DNA of 64,000 bases from Cohnella zeiphila. GTDB lineage: Bacteria; Bacillota; Bacilli; Paenibacillales; Paenibacillaceae. The notes below the pieces were generated by a model. That model saw nothing but the letters and a program-made list of their open reading frames with translations. It searched no databases and was not told where the DNA came from. The DNA lies in assembly GCF_014212055.1 (NCBI RefSeq), contig NZ_JACJVO010000027.1:83646-147645 (forward strand), in the 5' to 3' direction. The translations under genes were made by a program, and so were the position numbers. Within the stretch, counting starts at the first letter, position 1. Each line of letters starts with the position of its first letter. Below, in pieces: positions 24,485 to 33,470 of this stretch.

Positions 24485-25930
24485 ATGAACGATAAAATCG
24501 CGGAGACGCTGACGCTGCTTCATACGAACGACATTCACAGCCATTTTGAAGAAGCCGCGCGCATCGCTTGGTATTTCCGGCAGATGCGCAAGGAGACGCC
24601 CGCGGATCGGCTGCTGGCGATCGAATGCGGCGATTTCCTGGACCGGGTGCGGATCGAGACGGAAGGAACGCACGGAATGGCCAATCGGGCGATGCTGGAG
24701 ATGCTAGCATACGACGCGGTGACGCTTGGCAACAACGAGGGCTTGACGTTCACGAAGGAGCAATTGGACGCGCTGTACGAAGGAGCGCCTTTCCAGGTTG
24801 TCTGCGCCAATCTGACGGACTCGGCGAGCGGGGAACGCCCCTGCTGGATGAAACCGACGACCGTTATCGAGAAGGCGGGATGGCGAATCGGTCTGATCGG
24901 GCTGACGGCTCCGTTCGGCGATTTCTACGAGCTGCTGGGCTGGACCGCTGCCGATCCGTTTGAGGAAGCGGCACGCCTGGTTCCCGCGCTTCGCAAGGAG
25001 GCGGATGTCGTAATAGCGATTTCGCATCTCGGCCTCCGTTCGGACCAGCGTCTGGCCGAGGAGATCGAGGGTATCGACATCATCCTCGGAGCGCATACGC
25101 ATCATTTGCTTGAAGTGCCGCTCCGAATCGGCCGTACAACCGTCTGCGCGGCGGGCAAGTTCGGGCGCCATCTCGGCCTGCTGAAGCTGACCAGGCGCGA
25201 TGGGGGCGGTTTGTCGGTCGAAGGAGGCTGTCTCCCGACGGACGGAATGGCCGCGGACGGGGCGTTCGAGGTGCTCGTGGCGGAAAGCCGCGAACGGGCG
25301 GACAAGGCGATGGGCGGCACGATCGCCGTGCTGGAAGAAGCGCTGGAGACGGCGCTGGAAATCGAATCGCCGCTCGGCAACCTGCTGGCGAGCGGCGTCC
25401 GCCATGCGGCCGGTGCCGAGATCGGGCTCGTCAACTCGGGACAGCTTCTCGGCGGCTTGCCGGCGGGACCGGTTACGGCAAGGGACATCCATGCGATCTG
25501 CCCTTCGCCGATCAATCCGTGCGAGATGAGGCTGACCGGAGCGACGCTGAAGCGGGCGCTGGAGGAAAGTCTGCTGCCCGAGTTCATCGGGCTCGAGTTT
25601 CAAGGCTTCGGCTTCCGCGGCAAGGCGCTCGGAACGCTGTGCGTGGACGGCGTCGAATGGTCGTTCGACGAATCGAAGCCGCCATTGGAGCGGACCGTCG
25701 ACATTCTCGTGAACGGCGCACCGCTGGAGGAATCGCGGGAGTATCGCGTCGGAACGCTCGACATGTTCACGTTCGGCGTCGGCTACCTGGGCTTGAAAGA
25801 AGGAGTCGTCGAGCGGTATCTGCTGCCGGAATTCATTCGCGACGTGCTGGCGGCGTCCTTGAACGACCCGGCGCGGGTGGCCGACTGCCGGAGGATGAGA
25901 AGGCGCACGGCGAACCGCCTTGGAGGCTAA
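24485..25930 (+). CDS. yunD: YunD-like metallophosphatase/5'-nucleotidase
   Basis: 481 residues. N-terminal calcineurin-like metallophosphatase (LTLLHTNDIHSHFEEAARI at the start, GDFLDR near 45, LGNNEGLTF near 80 with the conserved GNNE in place of GNHE, and later ISHLGLRSDQ and LGAHTHHLLEVPL), then a C-terminal 5'-nucleotidase domain (about 290-470, VNSGQLLGGLPAGPVTARDI). There is no signal peptide, so unlike UshA it acts in the cytoplasm, as YunD does. GGAGGGTG precedes ATG. The substrate is unproven; UDP-sugars or nucleotides are likely. Confidence 0.88.
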   Translation: MNDKIAETLTLLHTNDIHSHFEEAARIAWYFRQMRKETPADRLLAIECGDFLDRVRIETEGTHGMANRAMLEMLAYDAVTLGNNEGLTFTKEQLDALYEGAPFQVVCANLTDSASGERPCWMKPTTVIEKAGWRIGLIGLTAPFGDFYELLGWTAADPFEEAARLVPALRKEADVVIAISHLGLRSDQRLAEEIEGIDIILGAHTHHLLEVPLRIGRTTVCAAGKFGRHLGLLKLTRRDGGGLSVEGGCLPTDGMAADGAFEVLVAESRERADKAMGGTIAVLEEALETALEIESPLGNLLASGVRHAAGAEIGLVNSGQLLGGLPAGPVTARDIHAICPSPINPCEMRLTGATLKRALEESLLPEFIGLEFQGFGFRGKALGTLCVDGVEWSFDESKPPLERTVDILVNGAPLEESREYRVGTLDMFTFGVGYLGLKEGVVERYLLPEFIRDVLAASLNDPARVADCRRMRRRTANRLGG

Positions 25931-26112
25931 GAGCAGGCGCCGTGCGCAGGAGCAAACTTAATATTTTTTTAAGAATCGCATAAGAATTGTCTTTTCATTC
26001 TCGTTTACAATGAAACTTATCCTATAATATTCTCTTGAAGGAGGCATGCTGCGAGTTTACTATTGTCGAATGAGGACTGTCGAAAGCTGCAAAACGGAAG
26101 CGGAGGTAAATC

Positions 26113-26958
26113 ATGCTGCTACACTGGTTCGATAGCGTTATCCTCGGAATCGTCGAGGGTTTGACCGAGTTTCTTCCCGTCTCGTCGACGGGCCACATGA
26201 TTCTGACGAACAAGCTGCTTGGCTACGAAGAGACGCCCGCCATCCTCGAAACGTTCGAGATCATCATTCAGTTCGCCGCCATTCTGGCCATCGCGCTCGT
26301 TTACCGGCACAAAATCTTTCAGGTATTCGGCGGCAAGCCGAAGGACGCCGTCTCCGGTCTCAGCGTGGACAAGCTGCCGAAGCGCCGGCTGAACCTGATT
26401 CACGTGGCGCTCGCCATCATCCCGCCGCTGGCGCTGGCGTTCCTGCTGCGCCATCCGATCAAGGAACTGGGCTTCTCGCAGTACCCGGTGCTGCTGTCGC
26501 TCGTCGTCGGCGGCTTCTACATGTGGTTCGCGGAATCCCGCTACGACTCCGGCAAGATCAAGCGGACCGCCGAGACGATGGACGATATCAACTACAAGCA
26601 GGCTTTGATCATCGGCCTGTTCCAGTGTCTCTCGCTCTGGCCGGGCTTCTCCCGCTCCGGGTCGACCATCGCGGCCGGCATGCTGACGGGACTGAGCTAT
26701 CGGGCCGCAGCCGACTTCTCCTTCTTCGTCGCCATTCCGATCATGACGGTGGCGACGGGCTACGAGCTGCTCGACAGCTTCGGCAACCTCACTTCGGGCG
26801 ACGCGGGCTTTTTTATTACCGGCTTCATCGTTTCGTTCATCGTGGCCTGGCTCGTCATCATTTCCTTCCTTAAAGTGATTCAGAAGGTCAAGCTGAAGTA
26901 CTTCGCATGGTACCGGTTCGCCGTCGCCATTCTGTTCTACTTGTTCATCATGCGGTAA
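26113..26958 (+). CDS. uppP: Undecaprenyl-diphosphatase UppP (BacA type)
   Basis: 281 residues with about eight membrane helices. It recycles undecaprenyl pyrophosphate for cell wall synthesis and gives bacitracin tolerance. Both catalytic segments are intact: EGLTEFLPVSSTGHMIL near residue 15 and PGFSRSGSTIAAGMLTG near 175. GGAGGT lies 7 bases before ATG. A TATAAT stretch about 90 bases upstream suggests its own promoter. It is followed by a clear terminator. Confidence 0.96.
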   Translation: MLLHWFDSVILGIVEGLTEFLPVSSTGHMILTNKLLGYEETPAILETFEIIIQFAAILAIALVYRHKIFQVFGGKPKDAVSGLSVDKLPKRRLNLIHVALAIIPPLALAFLLRHPIKELGFSQYPVLLSLVVGGFYMWFAESRYDSGKIKRTAETMDDINYKQALIIGLFQCLSLWPGFSRSGSTIAAGMLTGLSYRAAADFSFFVAIPIMTVATGYELLDSFGNLTSGDAGFFITGFIVSFIVAWLVIISFLKVIQKVKLKYFAWYRFAVAILFYLFIMR

Positions 26959-26973
26959 GTTCGCGTCACCGTT

Positions 26974-27006
26974 AGCGCTGCCGGGGAATCTCCCGGCGGC
27001 GTTTTT
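26974..27006 (+). terminator. Terminator of uppP
   Basis: GCGCTGCCGGG pairs with CCCGGCGGCGT over a 6-base loop, followed by T5. Confidence 0.8.
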
Positions 27007-27185
27007 GCTTTTGCGGCTGTGATTCGACCCGATCCCATGTGAGTCGTAGGCGATGAATGGCGAATCCTGTCATATTTTGTTCTTGCCCAAATCTGCCAAA
27101 TCTCTTACATTATTCATAGGCGCGAAGCCGTAAGTCCACCAGACTATAATGAGCGCCATCCTTGCGAAAGGGGGACCCGTTACGA

Positions 27186-28286
27186 ATGCGCATGTTGCCC
27201 ATTTCGTTATGCAGCCCGGGAATGAAATTGGGCAAACGGATTTTTTCGGCAGAAGGCGTCGTTCTGCTCGCCGAAGGCGTCGAACTGACGGCATCGTTGA
27301 TCCGTCGGCTCGATGACAAAGGAATTCATTATTTATACATCGACGATCCCCGCACGGAAGGGATCGAAGCGCCGCAATTGCTAAGCGACGAGACGCAGCG
27401 CGCGGCGCTCGGAACGATCCGTTCGGTATTCCGCGATTTGGTCGATGCGCCCGGGAAGCGCCACACCGGAATGTATCCGTACGTAGGGAGGTCCGTGCGG
27501 CAGGTGATGCATCTGGTGATGGACGATTTGCAGCGGAACCGGGATGCGATGATCATGCTTTCGAACCTGCTGACGGTAGACCATTACCTGTACATGCATT
27601 CCCTCAATGTTTGCGTTTACACGACATTGCTGGGAATGGCGTACGGCTACGGAACGGAGGAGCTGACGACGCTGGGGATGGGCGCTCTGCTGCATGACGT
27701 CGGCAAGACGCAAATTTCGACGGATGTCCTTCTCAAGCCGGACGGCCTGTCGGATGCCGAATACGAAGAGATGCAGCGCCATGCGGAGCGGGGCTATTAC
27801 CTGCTCAAGGACGAACCGAACATTCCGCTCGTCGCCGCTCACTGCGCCTTTCAGCATCATGAACGGTTGAACGGGACCGGCTATCCCCGGCGTCTTACGG
27901 GAGATCAGATCCATCCGTACGCGAAGTGGATCGGCATCGTCGACTCGTACGACGCAATGACCAGCTACCGGATTTACAAGAACGCGATGCTTCCCCATCA
28001 GGCGGTGGAGACGCTGTATGCGGGCAGCGGCACGCTTTACGACACGGCCATGCTCAAATATTTCCGCGACAAGGTGGCCATCTACCCGATCGGAATTACG
28101 GTCAAGCTGAGCAGCGGTCAGACGGGCGTCGTCATGGACATCAACTCCGCTTGCGCCCACCGTCCGATCGTGCGCGTGCTGACCGACGAGGCGGGCCAGG
28201 ATTTGAAGACGCCTTACGAACTCGATTTGTCCAAGCAATTGTCGGTGATGATCACGCAGGTCGACGCCGGTCCTTCGGAACGGTAA
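27186..28286 (+). CDS. Second HD-GYP domain phosphodiesterase
   Basis: 366 residues from ATG 27186, with AAAGGGGGA upstream; an earlier TTG in frame has no site. Similar plan to the HD-GYP protein at 21298: N-terminal LPISLCSPGMKLGKRIF region, YLYMHSLNVCVYTTLLGMAY near 140, HD motif ALLHDVGKTQISTDVL near 175, then HHERLNGTGYPRRLTGDQIH near 230. The GYP signature is intact, with N in place of the usual D in HHERxDG. C-terminal beta region IGITVKLSSGQTGVVMDINS. Soluble, probably c-di-GMP hydrolysing. Confidence 0.9.
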   Translation: MRMLPISLCSPGMKLGKRIFSAEGVVLLAEGVELTASLIRRLDDKGIHYLYIDDPRTEGIEAPQLLSDETQRAALGTIRSVFRDLVDAPGKRHTGMYPYVGRSVRQVMHLVMDDLQRNRDAMIMLSNLLTVDHYLYMHSLNVCVYTTLLGMAYGYGTEELTTLGMGALLHDVGKTQISTDVLLKPDGLSDAEYEEMQRHAERGYYLLKDEPNIPLVAAHCAFQHHERLNGTGYPRRLTGDQIHPYAKWIGIVDSYDAMTSYRIYKNAMLPHQAVETLYAGSGTLYDTAMLKYFRDKVAIYPIGITVKLSSGQTGVVMDINSACAHRPIVRVLTDEAGQDLKTPYELDLSKQLSVMITQVDAGPSER

Positions 28287-28314
28287 ACGAAAACCGAAGC
28301 GGCTTCGGCGAGGG

Positions 28315-28340
28315 CTCTTGGAACGGGACGTTCCAAGGGC
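28315..28340 (+). terminator. Possible terminator hairpin after the second HD-GYP gene
   Basis: CTTGGAAC pairs with GTTCCAAG around GGGAC. The following stretch is only moderately T-rich. A TACAAT box for the next gene lies at 28371-28376. Confidence 0.4.
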
Positions 28341-28411
28341 TTTCGTTTGCTTTCGCGCGAGCGGGCAAGGTACAATAACTATAAATTCAGACACGACAGG
28401 AGTACCGCAAC

Positions 28412-29575
28412 ATGCAAGGTTCGACAACCGAAAGCAAGACGATCCGGGCGGAACGGTTCGCCCCGCCGGACCATCTGCTTCCTTTATCGCCGCAAAACGA
28501 TCCCTGGGACCCGATCCGGTCTCTTCAGCGCTACGGCCGCCACACGCTGACGAGCGTCGAGTTCACGGTAACTCATCTGTGCAATATGCGCTGCGAGCAT
28601 TGCGCGGTCGGAGACAGCCTGGCGATGACCGAGGCGCCGCATCTGCCGATCGACCTGATGCTGCGGAGACTCGACGAAGTCGAGCATCTCGAGACGATCA
28701 GCCTGACGGGAGGCGAGCCGACATTCCGGGAAGAGACCGTGCGGAACATCATCGTTCCTTTGCTCCGCTACGCCCGCTCCCGGGGAATCCGGACGCAGCT
28801 TAATTCGAACGTCACCCTGGACTACTCGCGGTACGAGCAGATCGCGCCGTACCTGGACGTCATGCACATTTCCTTCAATTACACCGCGCCGGAAGATTTT
28901 CATGAAGTCGGCTTCGCCCGGTCGCCCCGCGCGGTCGGCACCGCGGCGTCCGCCAAGCTGTACGAGCGGATGATCGAGAACGCTCGCCGGCTGTCGCAGG
29001 AAGGGTTGTTCGTCTCGGCAGAGTCCATGATCAATTTTCGGACGTATAACAAGATTAGCGACATTCATAAGCTAATCGTAGAGATGGGGTGCCGTCGTCA
29101 TGAAGTGCATCCGATGTACCCCAGCTCTTTCGCGTCCGATCTGCCGATGATCGCCAGGGATCAGATGCTCGAAGCCATATCGCGTCTGCTCGACGACCGT
29201 TCTCCTGACGTCTGGATGCTGTTCGGCACGCTGCCGTTCTATGCATGCGGCGACAACCCGCGCGAGCGCGAACTGCTCGCCCGGCTGAACCGGGAACCGA
29301 ACGTCACGGTCCGCAACGATCCGGACGGCCGCAACCGAGTCAACGTCAACCTGTTCACCGGGGACGTCTACGTGACGGACTTCGCCGCCATTCCTTCGTT
29401 CGGCAACGTGAAGGAGGAACGGCTGGATGACGTCTTTGAACGGTGGCAGAACCATCCGCTGCAGGCTCGGGTCAACTGCCATTGCCCGGCGGCCGGATGC
29501 TGCGGTCCGAACCTGCTCGTCTCGGATATGTATTATCGGGATGTCGACTTTACCCGCCGTCGCGCGCTGCTCTGA
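28412..29575 (+). CDS. yfkAB: Radical SAM protein YfkAB
   Basis: 387 residues. The N-terminal radical SAM domain has CNMRCEHC near residue 58 and SLTGGEPTFREETV near 95. The C-terminal YfkB-like part ends with the cysteine-rich CHCPAAGCCGPN and RDVDFTRRRALL, typical of the radical SAM/CxCxxxxC group to which YfkAB belongs. In some B. subtilis versions the two halves were annotated as separate yfkA and yfkB; here they form one chain. The substrate is not known. It has its own TACAAT promoter about 40 bases upstream. Confidence 0.9.
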   Translation: MQGSTTESKTIRAERFAPPDHLLPLSPQNDPWDPIRSLQRYGRHTLTSVEFTVTHLCNMRCEHCAVGDSLAMTEAPHLPIDLMLRRLDEVEHLETISLTGGEPTFREETVRNIIVPLLRYARSRGIRTQLNSNVTLDYSRYEQIAPYLDVMHISFNYTAPEDFHEVGFARSPRAVGTAASAKLYERMIENARRLSQEGLFVSAESMINFRTYNKISDIHKLIVEMGCRRHEVHPMYPSSFASDLPMIARDQMLEAISRLLDDRSPDVWMLFGTLPFYACGDNPRERELLARLNREPNVTVRNDPDGRNRVNVNLFTGDVYVTDFAAIPSFGNVKEERLDDVFERWQNHPLQARVNCHCPAAGCCGPNLLVSDMYYRDVDFTRRRALL

Positions 29576-29647
29576 TCCTCCCGGATCCGGCGGCGGCTGC
29601 GCCGCGGGTGGACGGGCATACCGAATAAGTAGAGGAGCGTTCACATC

Positions 29648-31048
29648 TTGCATACCGAATTTCTTTGGGGATCCATTGTTTGGAACCTGCTTGTCGTCCT
29701 GATTCTGGTTTTCCTGAACGGCTTCTTCGTCGCCGCCGAATTCGCGCTTGTGAAGGTTCGGCAGAGCCGGCTGACCCAGCTTTCCAACGAAGGGAACTCG
29801 CGGGCGAAGTACGCGCTCAAAGTGAACCGCAAGCTGGATGTGTACCTGTCCGCTACCCAGCTCGGAATTACGCTGGCGTCGCTCGGTCTCGGCTGGACCG
29901 GCGAACCGGCGATCGCCGATTTGATCGTCGAGCCGCTTATGTACAACCTCCATGTCACCGATGAGACGGTCATTCATTCCGTGGCGGCCGTCGTCGCGTT
30001 CCTGGTCATCACCTTCATGCATATCGTGCTCGGAGAGCTTGCTCCCAAGTCGTTGGCCATTCAGAAGTCGGAAGGCGTCTCTCTCTGGCTGTCCTGGCCG
30101 CTGCTGATGTTCTACCGCATCTTCCTGCCCGCCATCTGGCTGCTGAACAGCGCGGCCAATCTGATGCTCCGGGCGATCGGGGTCCGCCCGGCCAGCGAGC
30201 ACAGCGCGGCTCATACGGAGGAAGAGATCCGCATTCTGATGAACGAGAGCGCGAAGAGCGGCATCATCGACAAGGAAGAGATGACGCTGTTCGATAATGT
30301 GTTCGAATTCGCCGACCGGGTGGCGCGCGAAGTGATGCTGCCGAGGACGGACATGGACTGCATGTTCGTCGATCTTCCTTACCGGGACAACCTGAAGCTC
30401 GTCTACGAGACTCGTCACACCCGGTATCCGGTCGCTGTCGACGACAAGGACCAGATCATCGGCTTCGTGCATATCACCGATCTGCTGACGGCCGATCCGG
30501 ACGAAGAGCACGATCTCCGCGACTTTCTGCGCCCGATCTTGAGCGTGCCGGAATCGATGGAGGTCAGCAAGGTGCTCAAGCTGATGCAGAAACGGAAGTC
30601 GCAGCTTGCCATCGTCATCGACGAATACGGAGGCACGGCAGGCATGCTGACGGCGGAGACGATCCTGGAAGAGATCGTCGGCGAGATTCACGACGAATTC
30701 GACGATGAGCCGCCGAGCGTCGTGACGAAGGGAGAGGTCACGTCGGTCGAAGGCCGGATGCTGATCGAAGACATCAACGACATGTTCGGCCTGGATATCG
30801 ACGACGAAGAAGTCGATTCGATCGGAGGCTGGCTGTTCCGGAATTTGGAGGGGAACATCGCCAAGGGGCAGAAATGGGACTATAACGGCTTCGTGTTCGA
30901 GATCGCCCAGACGGAACGTCTGCGGGTGCTGCGCGTCCATATTTACCGGGCCAAGCCCGAACCGGCGGCGGGAGGGCCTGCCGCCGGCAACTCATCGGCC
31001 GAGGAGGAGAAGGCGGACGCACGGAATCCGCTAGGCACTTCCAAATAA
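29648..31048 (+). CDS. CNNM/CBS-domain (hemolysin C/CorC-like) membrane protein
   Basis: 466 residues from TTG 29648 with GAGGAG upstream. Domains: DUF21/CNNM membrane part (about 10-195, LNGFFVAAEFALVKVRQSRL and the helix containing IVLGELAPKSLAIQ), two CBS domains (about 215-340, MLPRTDMDCMFVDLPYRDNL and VIDEYGGTAGMLTAETILEE) and a C-terminal CorC/HlyC domain (about 355-440). Members are implicated in magnesium or other divalent cation efflux; the hemolysin name is historical. The C-terminus has a low-complexity Ala/Glu tail. The next gene follows within 26 bases, so both are probably co-transcribed. Confidence 0.93.
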   Translation: MHTEFLWGSIVWNLLVVLILVFLNGFFVAAEFALVKVRQSRLTQLSNEGNSRAKYALKVNRKLDVYLSATQLGITLASLGLGWTGEPAIADLIVEPLMYNLHVTDETVIHSVAAVVAFLVITFMHIVLGELAPKSLAIQKSEGVSLWLSWPLLMFYRIFLPAIWLLNSAANLMLRAIGVRPASEHSAAHTEEEIRILMNESAKSGIIDKEEMTLFDNVFEFADRVAREVMLPRTDMDCMFVDLPYRDNLKLVYETRHTRYPVAVDDKDQIIGFVHITDLLTADPDEEHDLRDFLRPILSVPESMEVSKVLKLMQKRKSQLAIVIDEYGGTAGMLTAETILEEIVGEIHDEFDDEPPSVVTKGEVTSVEGRMLIEDINDMFGLDIDDEEVDSIGGWLFRNLEGNIAKGQKWDYNGFVFEIAQTERLRVLRVHIYRAKPEPAAGGPAAGNSSAEEEKADARNPLGTSK

Positions 31049-31073
31049 CGCGGCCGCCAACGGGAGGCGGAAC

Positions 31074-32111
31074 ATGACCACGCTCAAAACGGTGCTGGTG
31101 ATGGGGTTCGGACTTCTGTTTCTCTACTTGCTGTTTACGGTCGGCGCTCCGTTCCTGCTCGCCCTGGTCGCCGTTATTTTCCTGGAGCCGCTGAACGCCT
31201 TGCTCATCCGTCGGTTCAAGCTGGGCAGGCTTGCCGCCGCGACCGTCAGCGCCACTTTGTTCACGGCGGTGCTGATCGGCTTGATGGTGCTGATCGGCCT
31301 GAAGCTGGTCGACGAGCTGCTCGGCTTCTGGGAGCACGTTCCTACTTATTTGAATCATGCGAACGCTTATATTCAAGATCTGCTGAACCGGGCGGACTCT
31401 TTGTCCGGCAAGGGAGAGCAGGACCTTCCGCTCAAGCTGGAAAACTGGGTAAGCAGCCTGACCTCCGCTCTCGAAAGCCTGGCGTCCGCCGTCTCCGGCG
31501 TCCTCTACAGCTTCGCCAAAGGCATCCCGAACTTTTTTATCGTCCTCGTCGTGTTCCTGTGCGCCGTCTACTTGCTGGGCTTCAGCTTGCCGGCGATGAA
31601 GACGTCGTTCCTGTCGCTCTTCGAAGAACAGTCCCGGGAGCAGGTCGAACAGGTCATGGCGAATTTGCGCCGGTCGGTGTTCGGCTTCCTTCGGGCGCAA
31701 ATCCTGCTCAGCCTGGTGACGTACGTTCTGTCCTTCTTCGGATTGCTGATCATCGGCACCGGGTATCCGCTCGCTGTCGCTTTGCTGATCGTTGCCGTCG
31801 ACATTCTCCCGATTCTCGGGACGGGAGCGGTTCTCGTCCCTTGGGCGGCCTACGCCTTCGCGACGGGAGACACGTACACGGCGGTCGGCCTTCTGCTGTT
31901 GTTCTTCGTCATCACGATCGTGCGCCGGACCGTCGAGCCGAAAGTGCTGGGGGATGCCGTCGGCATCGGCGCGCTGTCGGCCCTGGTCAGCTTATACGTC
32001 GGCTATGAGCTGGTCGGCCTCGTCGGCGTCTTCCTCGGGCCGATCGTCGTGATCGTGTTCACGGCGGCTCGCAAGGCCGGCCTCCTACATTTCAAGATCA
32101 AGCTGCAATAA
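31074..32111 (+). CDS. AI-2E family permease-like membrane protein
   Basis: 345 residues, about seven to eight membrane helices. The AI-2E/UPF0118 pattern is clear in the C-terminal half: RSVFGFLRAQILLSLVTYVL near 200, then VAVDILPILGTGAVLVPWAA near 240, RRTVEPKVLGDAVGIGALSA near 280 and YVGYELVGLVGVFLGPIVVI near 305. A long amphipathic region (about 85-150) lies between the first and later helices. Family members include sporulation protein YtvI and Na+/H+ antiporter-like proteins, so autoinducer transport is not implied. GGGAGG precedes ATG. Confidence 0.9.
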   Translation: MTTLKTVLVMGFGLLFLYLLFTVGAPFLLALVAVIFLEPLNALLIRRFKLGRLAAATVSATLFTAVLIGLMVLIGLKLVDELLGFWEHVPTYLNHANAYIQDLLNRADSLSGKGEQDLPLKLENWVSSLTSALESLASAVSGVLYSFAKGIPNFFIVLVVFLCAVYLLGFSLPAMKTSFLSLFEEQSREQVEQVMANLRRSVFGFLRAQILLSLVTYVLSFFGLLIIGTGYPLAVALLIVAVDILPILGTGAVLVPWAAYAFATGDTYTAVGLLLLFFVITIVRRTVEPKVLGDAVGIGALSALVSLYVGYELVGLVGVFLGPIVVIVFTAARKAGLLHFKIKLQ

Positions 32112-32130
32112 AGGGAACGCCAACGGATCC

Positions 32131-32158
32131 AACGTCGCGCTAGCGGCGTTTTTTCTTT
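32131..32158 (+). terminator. Terminator of the CNNM/AI-2E-type operon
   Basis: AACGTCGC-GCTA-GCGGCGTT (one G-T pair) followed by a T-rich run. Confidence 0.7.
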
Positions 32159-32263
32159 TGGACGACAACCGGGGGAGATAAAAATTGAGCAAGTAGCCTA
32201 GCCCTGCCCCATAGAATAGGAGCGTATGTCTATTCGGTTTTTTGGAGTAAGGAGGAATTTCGC

Positions 32264-32485
32264 TTGAACGACAGCCAATGGAGAGCATGGTACCCGTACG
32301 TCAGCCCTCTCGACCCATGCCCCCCCATTCGGGTCAAAACCTACGTCGTGCCGCCGAATCAATGGATCGCGTTTCAGCCCATGAATCTCCCGCAATTTCC
32401 GCTGGACGAGGCGATTCGCAGGGGGACGCTGTGGCCGGCGTTGTACAGCCCGTATCCGTCGCGGCATGCGGCCAAAGGAGGGTAA
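32264..32485 (+). CDS. cotJA: Spore coat protein CotJA
   Basis: 73 residues, TTG start with AGGAGG 8 bases ahead. The core YVSPLDPCPPIRVKTYVVPP and NQWIAFQPMNLPQFP followed by AIRRGTLWPALYSPY matches CotJA, a small coat protein encoded with CotJB and CotJC. First gene of the cotJABC operon, normally transcribed in the mother cell by sigma-E. A CATAGAAT box at 32210-32217 could be the -10, but I find no convincing -35. Confidence 0.93.
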   Translation: MNDSQWRAWYPYVSPLDPCPPIRVKTYVVPPNQWIAFQPMNLPQFPLDEAIRRGTLWPALYSPYPSRHAAKGG

Positions 32486-32488
32486 GGC

Positions 32489-32818
32489 ATGGCGAACCGC
32501 AACGAGGGCAAAGCGCCGGAGGAACCGAAGCAGGAGTTCGCACAGGAGCCGAACCGCAACGTCCCGGGAGACGAGGCCTACCGCGCGGAGCTGCTGCAAT
32601 TGCAGAAGGTCGATTTTGCGCTGGTGGAACTGACGCTGTATCTCGATACGCATCCGAACGACCTGCAGGCCGTTCAGCAATTCAACCAGCTGGCGCAGAC
32701 GCGTGCGCAGATCGCCCATCATTTCGAGATGAAGTACGGTCCGCTCATGCAGTTCGGTCACAGCTTCACCCGATTCCCTTGGCAGTGGTCGCAGTCGCCG
32801 TGGCCATGGGAAGTTTAA
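32489..32818 (+). CDS. cotJB: Spore coat protein CotJB
   Basis: 109 residues. The CotJB core LLQLQKVDFALVELTLYLDT near residue 36 and the end YGPLMQFGH then WPWEV are present. The N-terminal 30 residues are an extra Glu/Lys/Asn-rich extension, so the protein is somewhat longer than the usual 85-90 residues. An AAGGAGGG site spans the cotJA stop, three bases before ATG; the genes are tightly linked. Confidence 0.92.
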   Translation: MANRNEGKAPEEPKQEFAQEPNRNVPGDEAYRAELLQLQKVDFALVELTLYLDTHPNDLQAVQQFNQLAQTRAQIAHHFEMKYGPLMQFGHSFTRFPWQWSQSPWPWEV

Positions 32819-32830
32819 GGAGGGGCGCGA

Positions 32831-33400
32831 ATGTGGATTTATGAGAAAAAGCTGCAGTACCCGGTTCGAGTCAGCAAATGCGACCCCCGGATGGCGAAAT
32901 ACCTGATCGAGCAATACGGCGGCGCGGACGGGGAACTCTCGGCTGCTCTCCGGTATCTGAATCAGAGGTATACGATCCCGAGCAAGGTCGTCGGGCTGCT
33001 GAACGACATCGGGACGGAGGAATTTGCCCACCTCGAGATGATCGCCACCATGGTTTACAAGCTGACGAAGGACGCAACGCCGGAACAGCTGGAGGCTGCC
33101 GGGCTCGGCGCGCACTTCGTCAATCACGACAGCGCGCTGTTCTACAACAATGCCGCGGGCAACCCATGGACAGCCACCTACATCCAGGCAAAAGGCGACC
33201 CGCTCGCCGATCTTTACGAAGACATCGCGGCGGAGGAGAAGGCGCGCGCCACCTATCAATGGCTGATCGATTATACGGACGACGTCGATATTCAAGATGC
33301 TTTGAAGTTCCTGCGGGAGCGGGAAATCGTGCATTCGCTGCGCTTCAAGGAAGCGGTCGAGATTCTGAAAGCGGACCGGGAGCAGAAGAAGGTGTATTAA
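32831..33400 (+). CDS. cotJC: Spore coat manganese catalase CotJC
   Basis: 189 residues. A ferritin-like di-manganese catalase of the spore coat. Metal-binding signatures: YGGADGELSAALRYLNQRYT near residue 28, GTEEFAHLEMIATMVYKLTK near 65, EDIAAEEKARATYQWLIDYT near 130 and REREIVHSLRFKEAVEIL near 160, giving the expected Glu and His ligands. Starts with WIYEKKLQYPVRV as in other CotJC. Last gene of the operon, closed by a strong terminator. Confidence 0.96.
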   Translation: MWIYEKKLQYPVRVSKCDPRMAKYLIEQYGGADGELSAALRYLNQRYTIPSKVVGLLNDIGTEEFAHLEMIATMVYKLTKDATPEQLEAAGLGAHFVNHDSALFYNNAAGNPWTATYIQAKGDPLADLYEDIAAEEKARATYQWLIDYTDDVDIQDALKFLREREIVHSLRFKEAVEILKADREQKKVY

Positions 33401-33425
33401 AATGCGGATGCACGCGCAAAACCGG

Positions 33426-33457
33426 AAAGGGGCTCTGCATGTTGGCAGAGCCCCTTT
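33426..33457. terminator. Bidirectional terminator between cotJC and the convergent gene
   Basis: A perfect 13-base stem, AAAGGGGCTCTGC against GCAGAGCCCCTTT, with a 6-base loop. Confidence 0.8.
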
Positions 33458-33470
33458 GAATGAACGATGA

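Noticed and set aside
29072..30940. A 600-codon open frame opposite yfkAB and the CNNM/CBS gene
   Set aside because: Antisense to two confident genes, with His/Arg/Asp-rich composition typical of reverse-frame artefacts.
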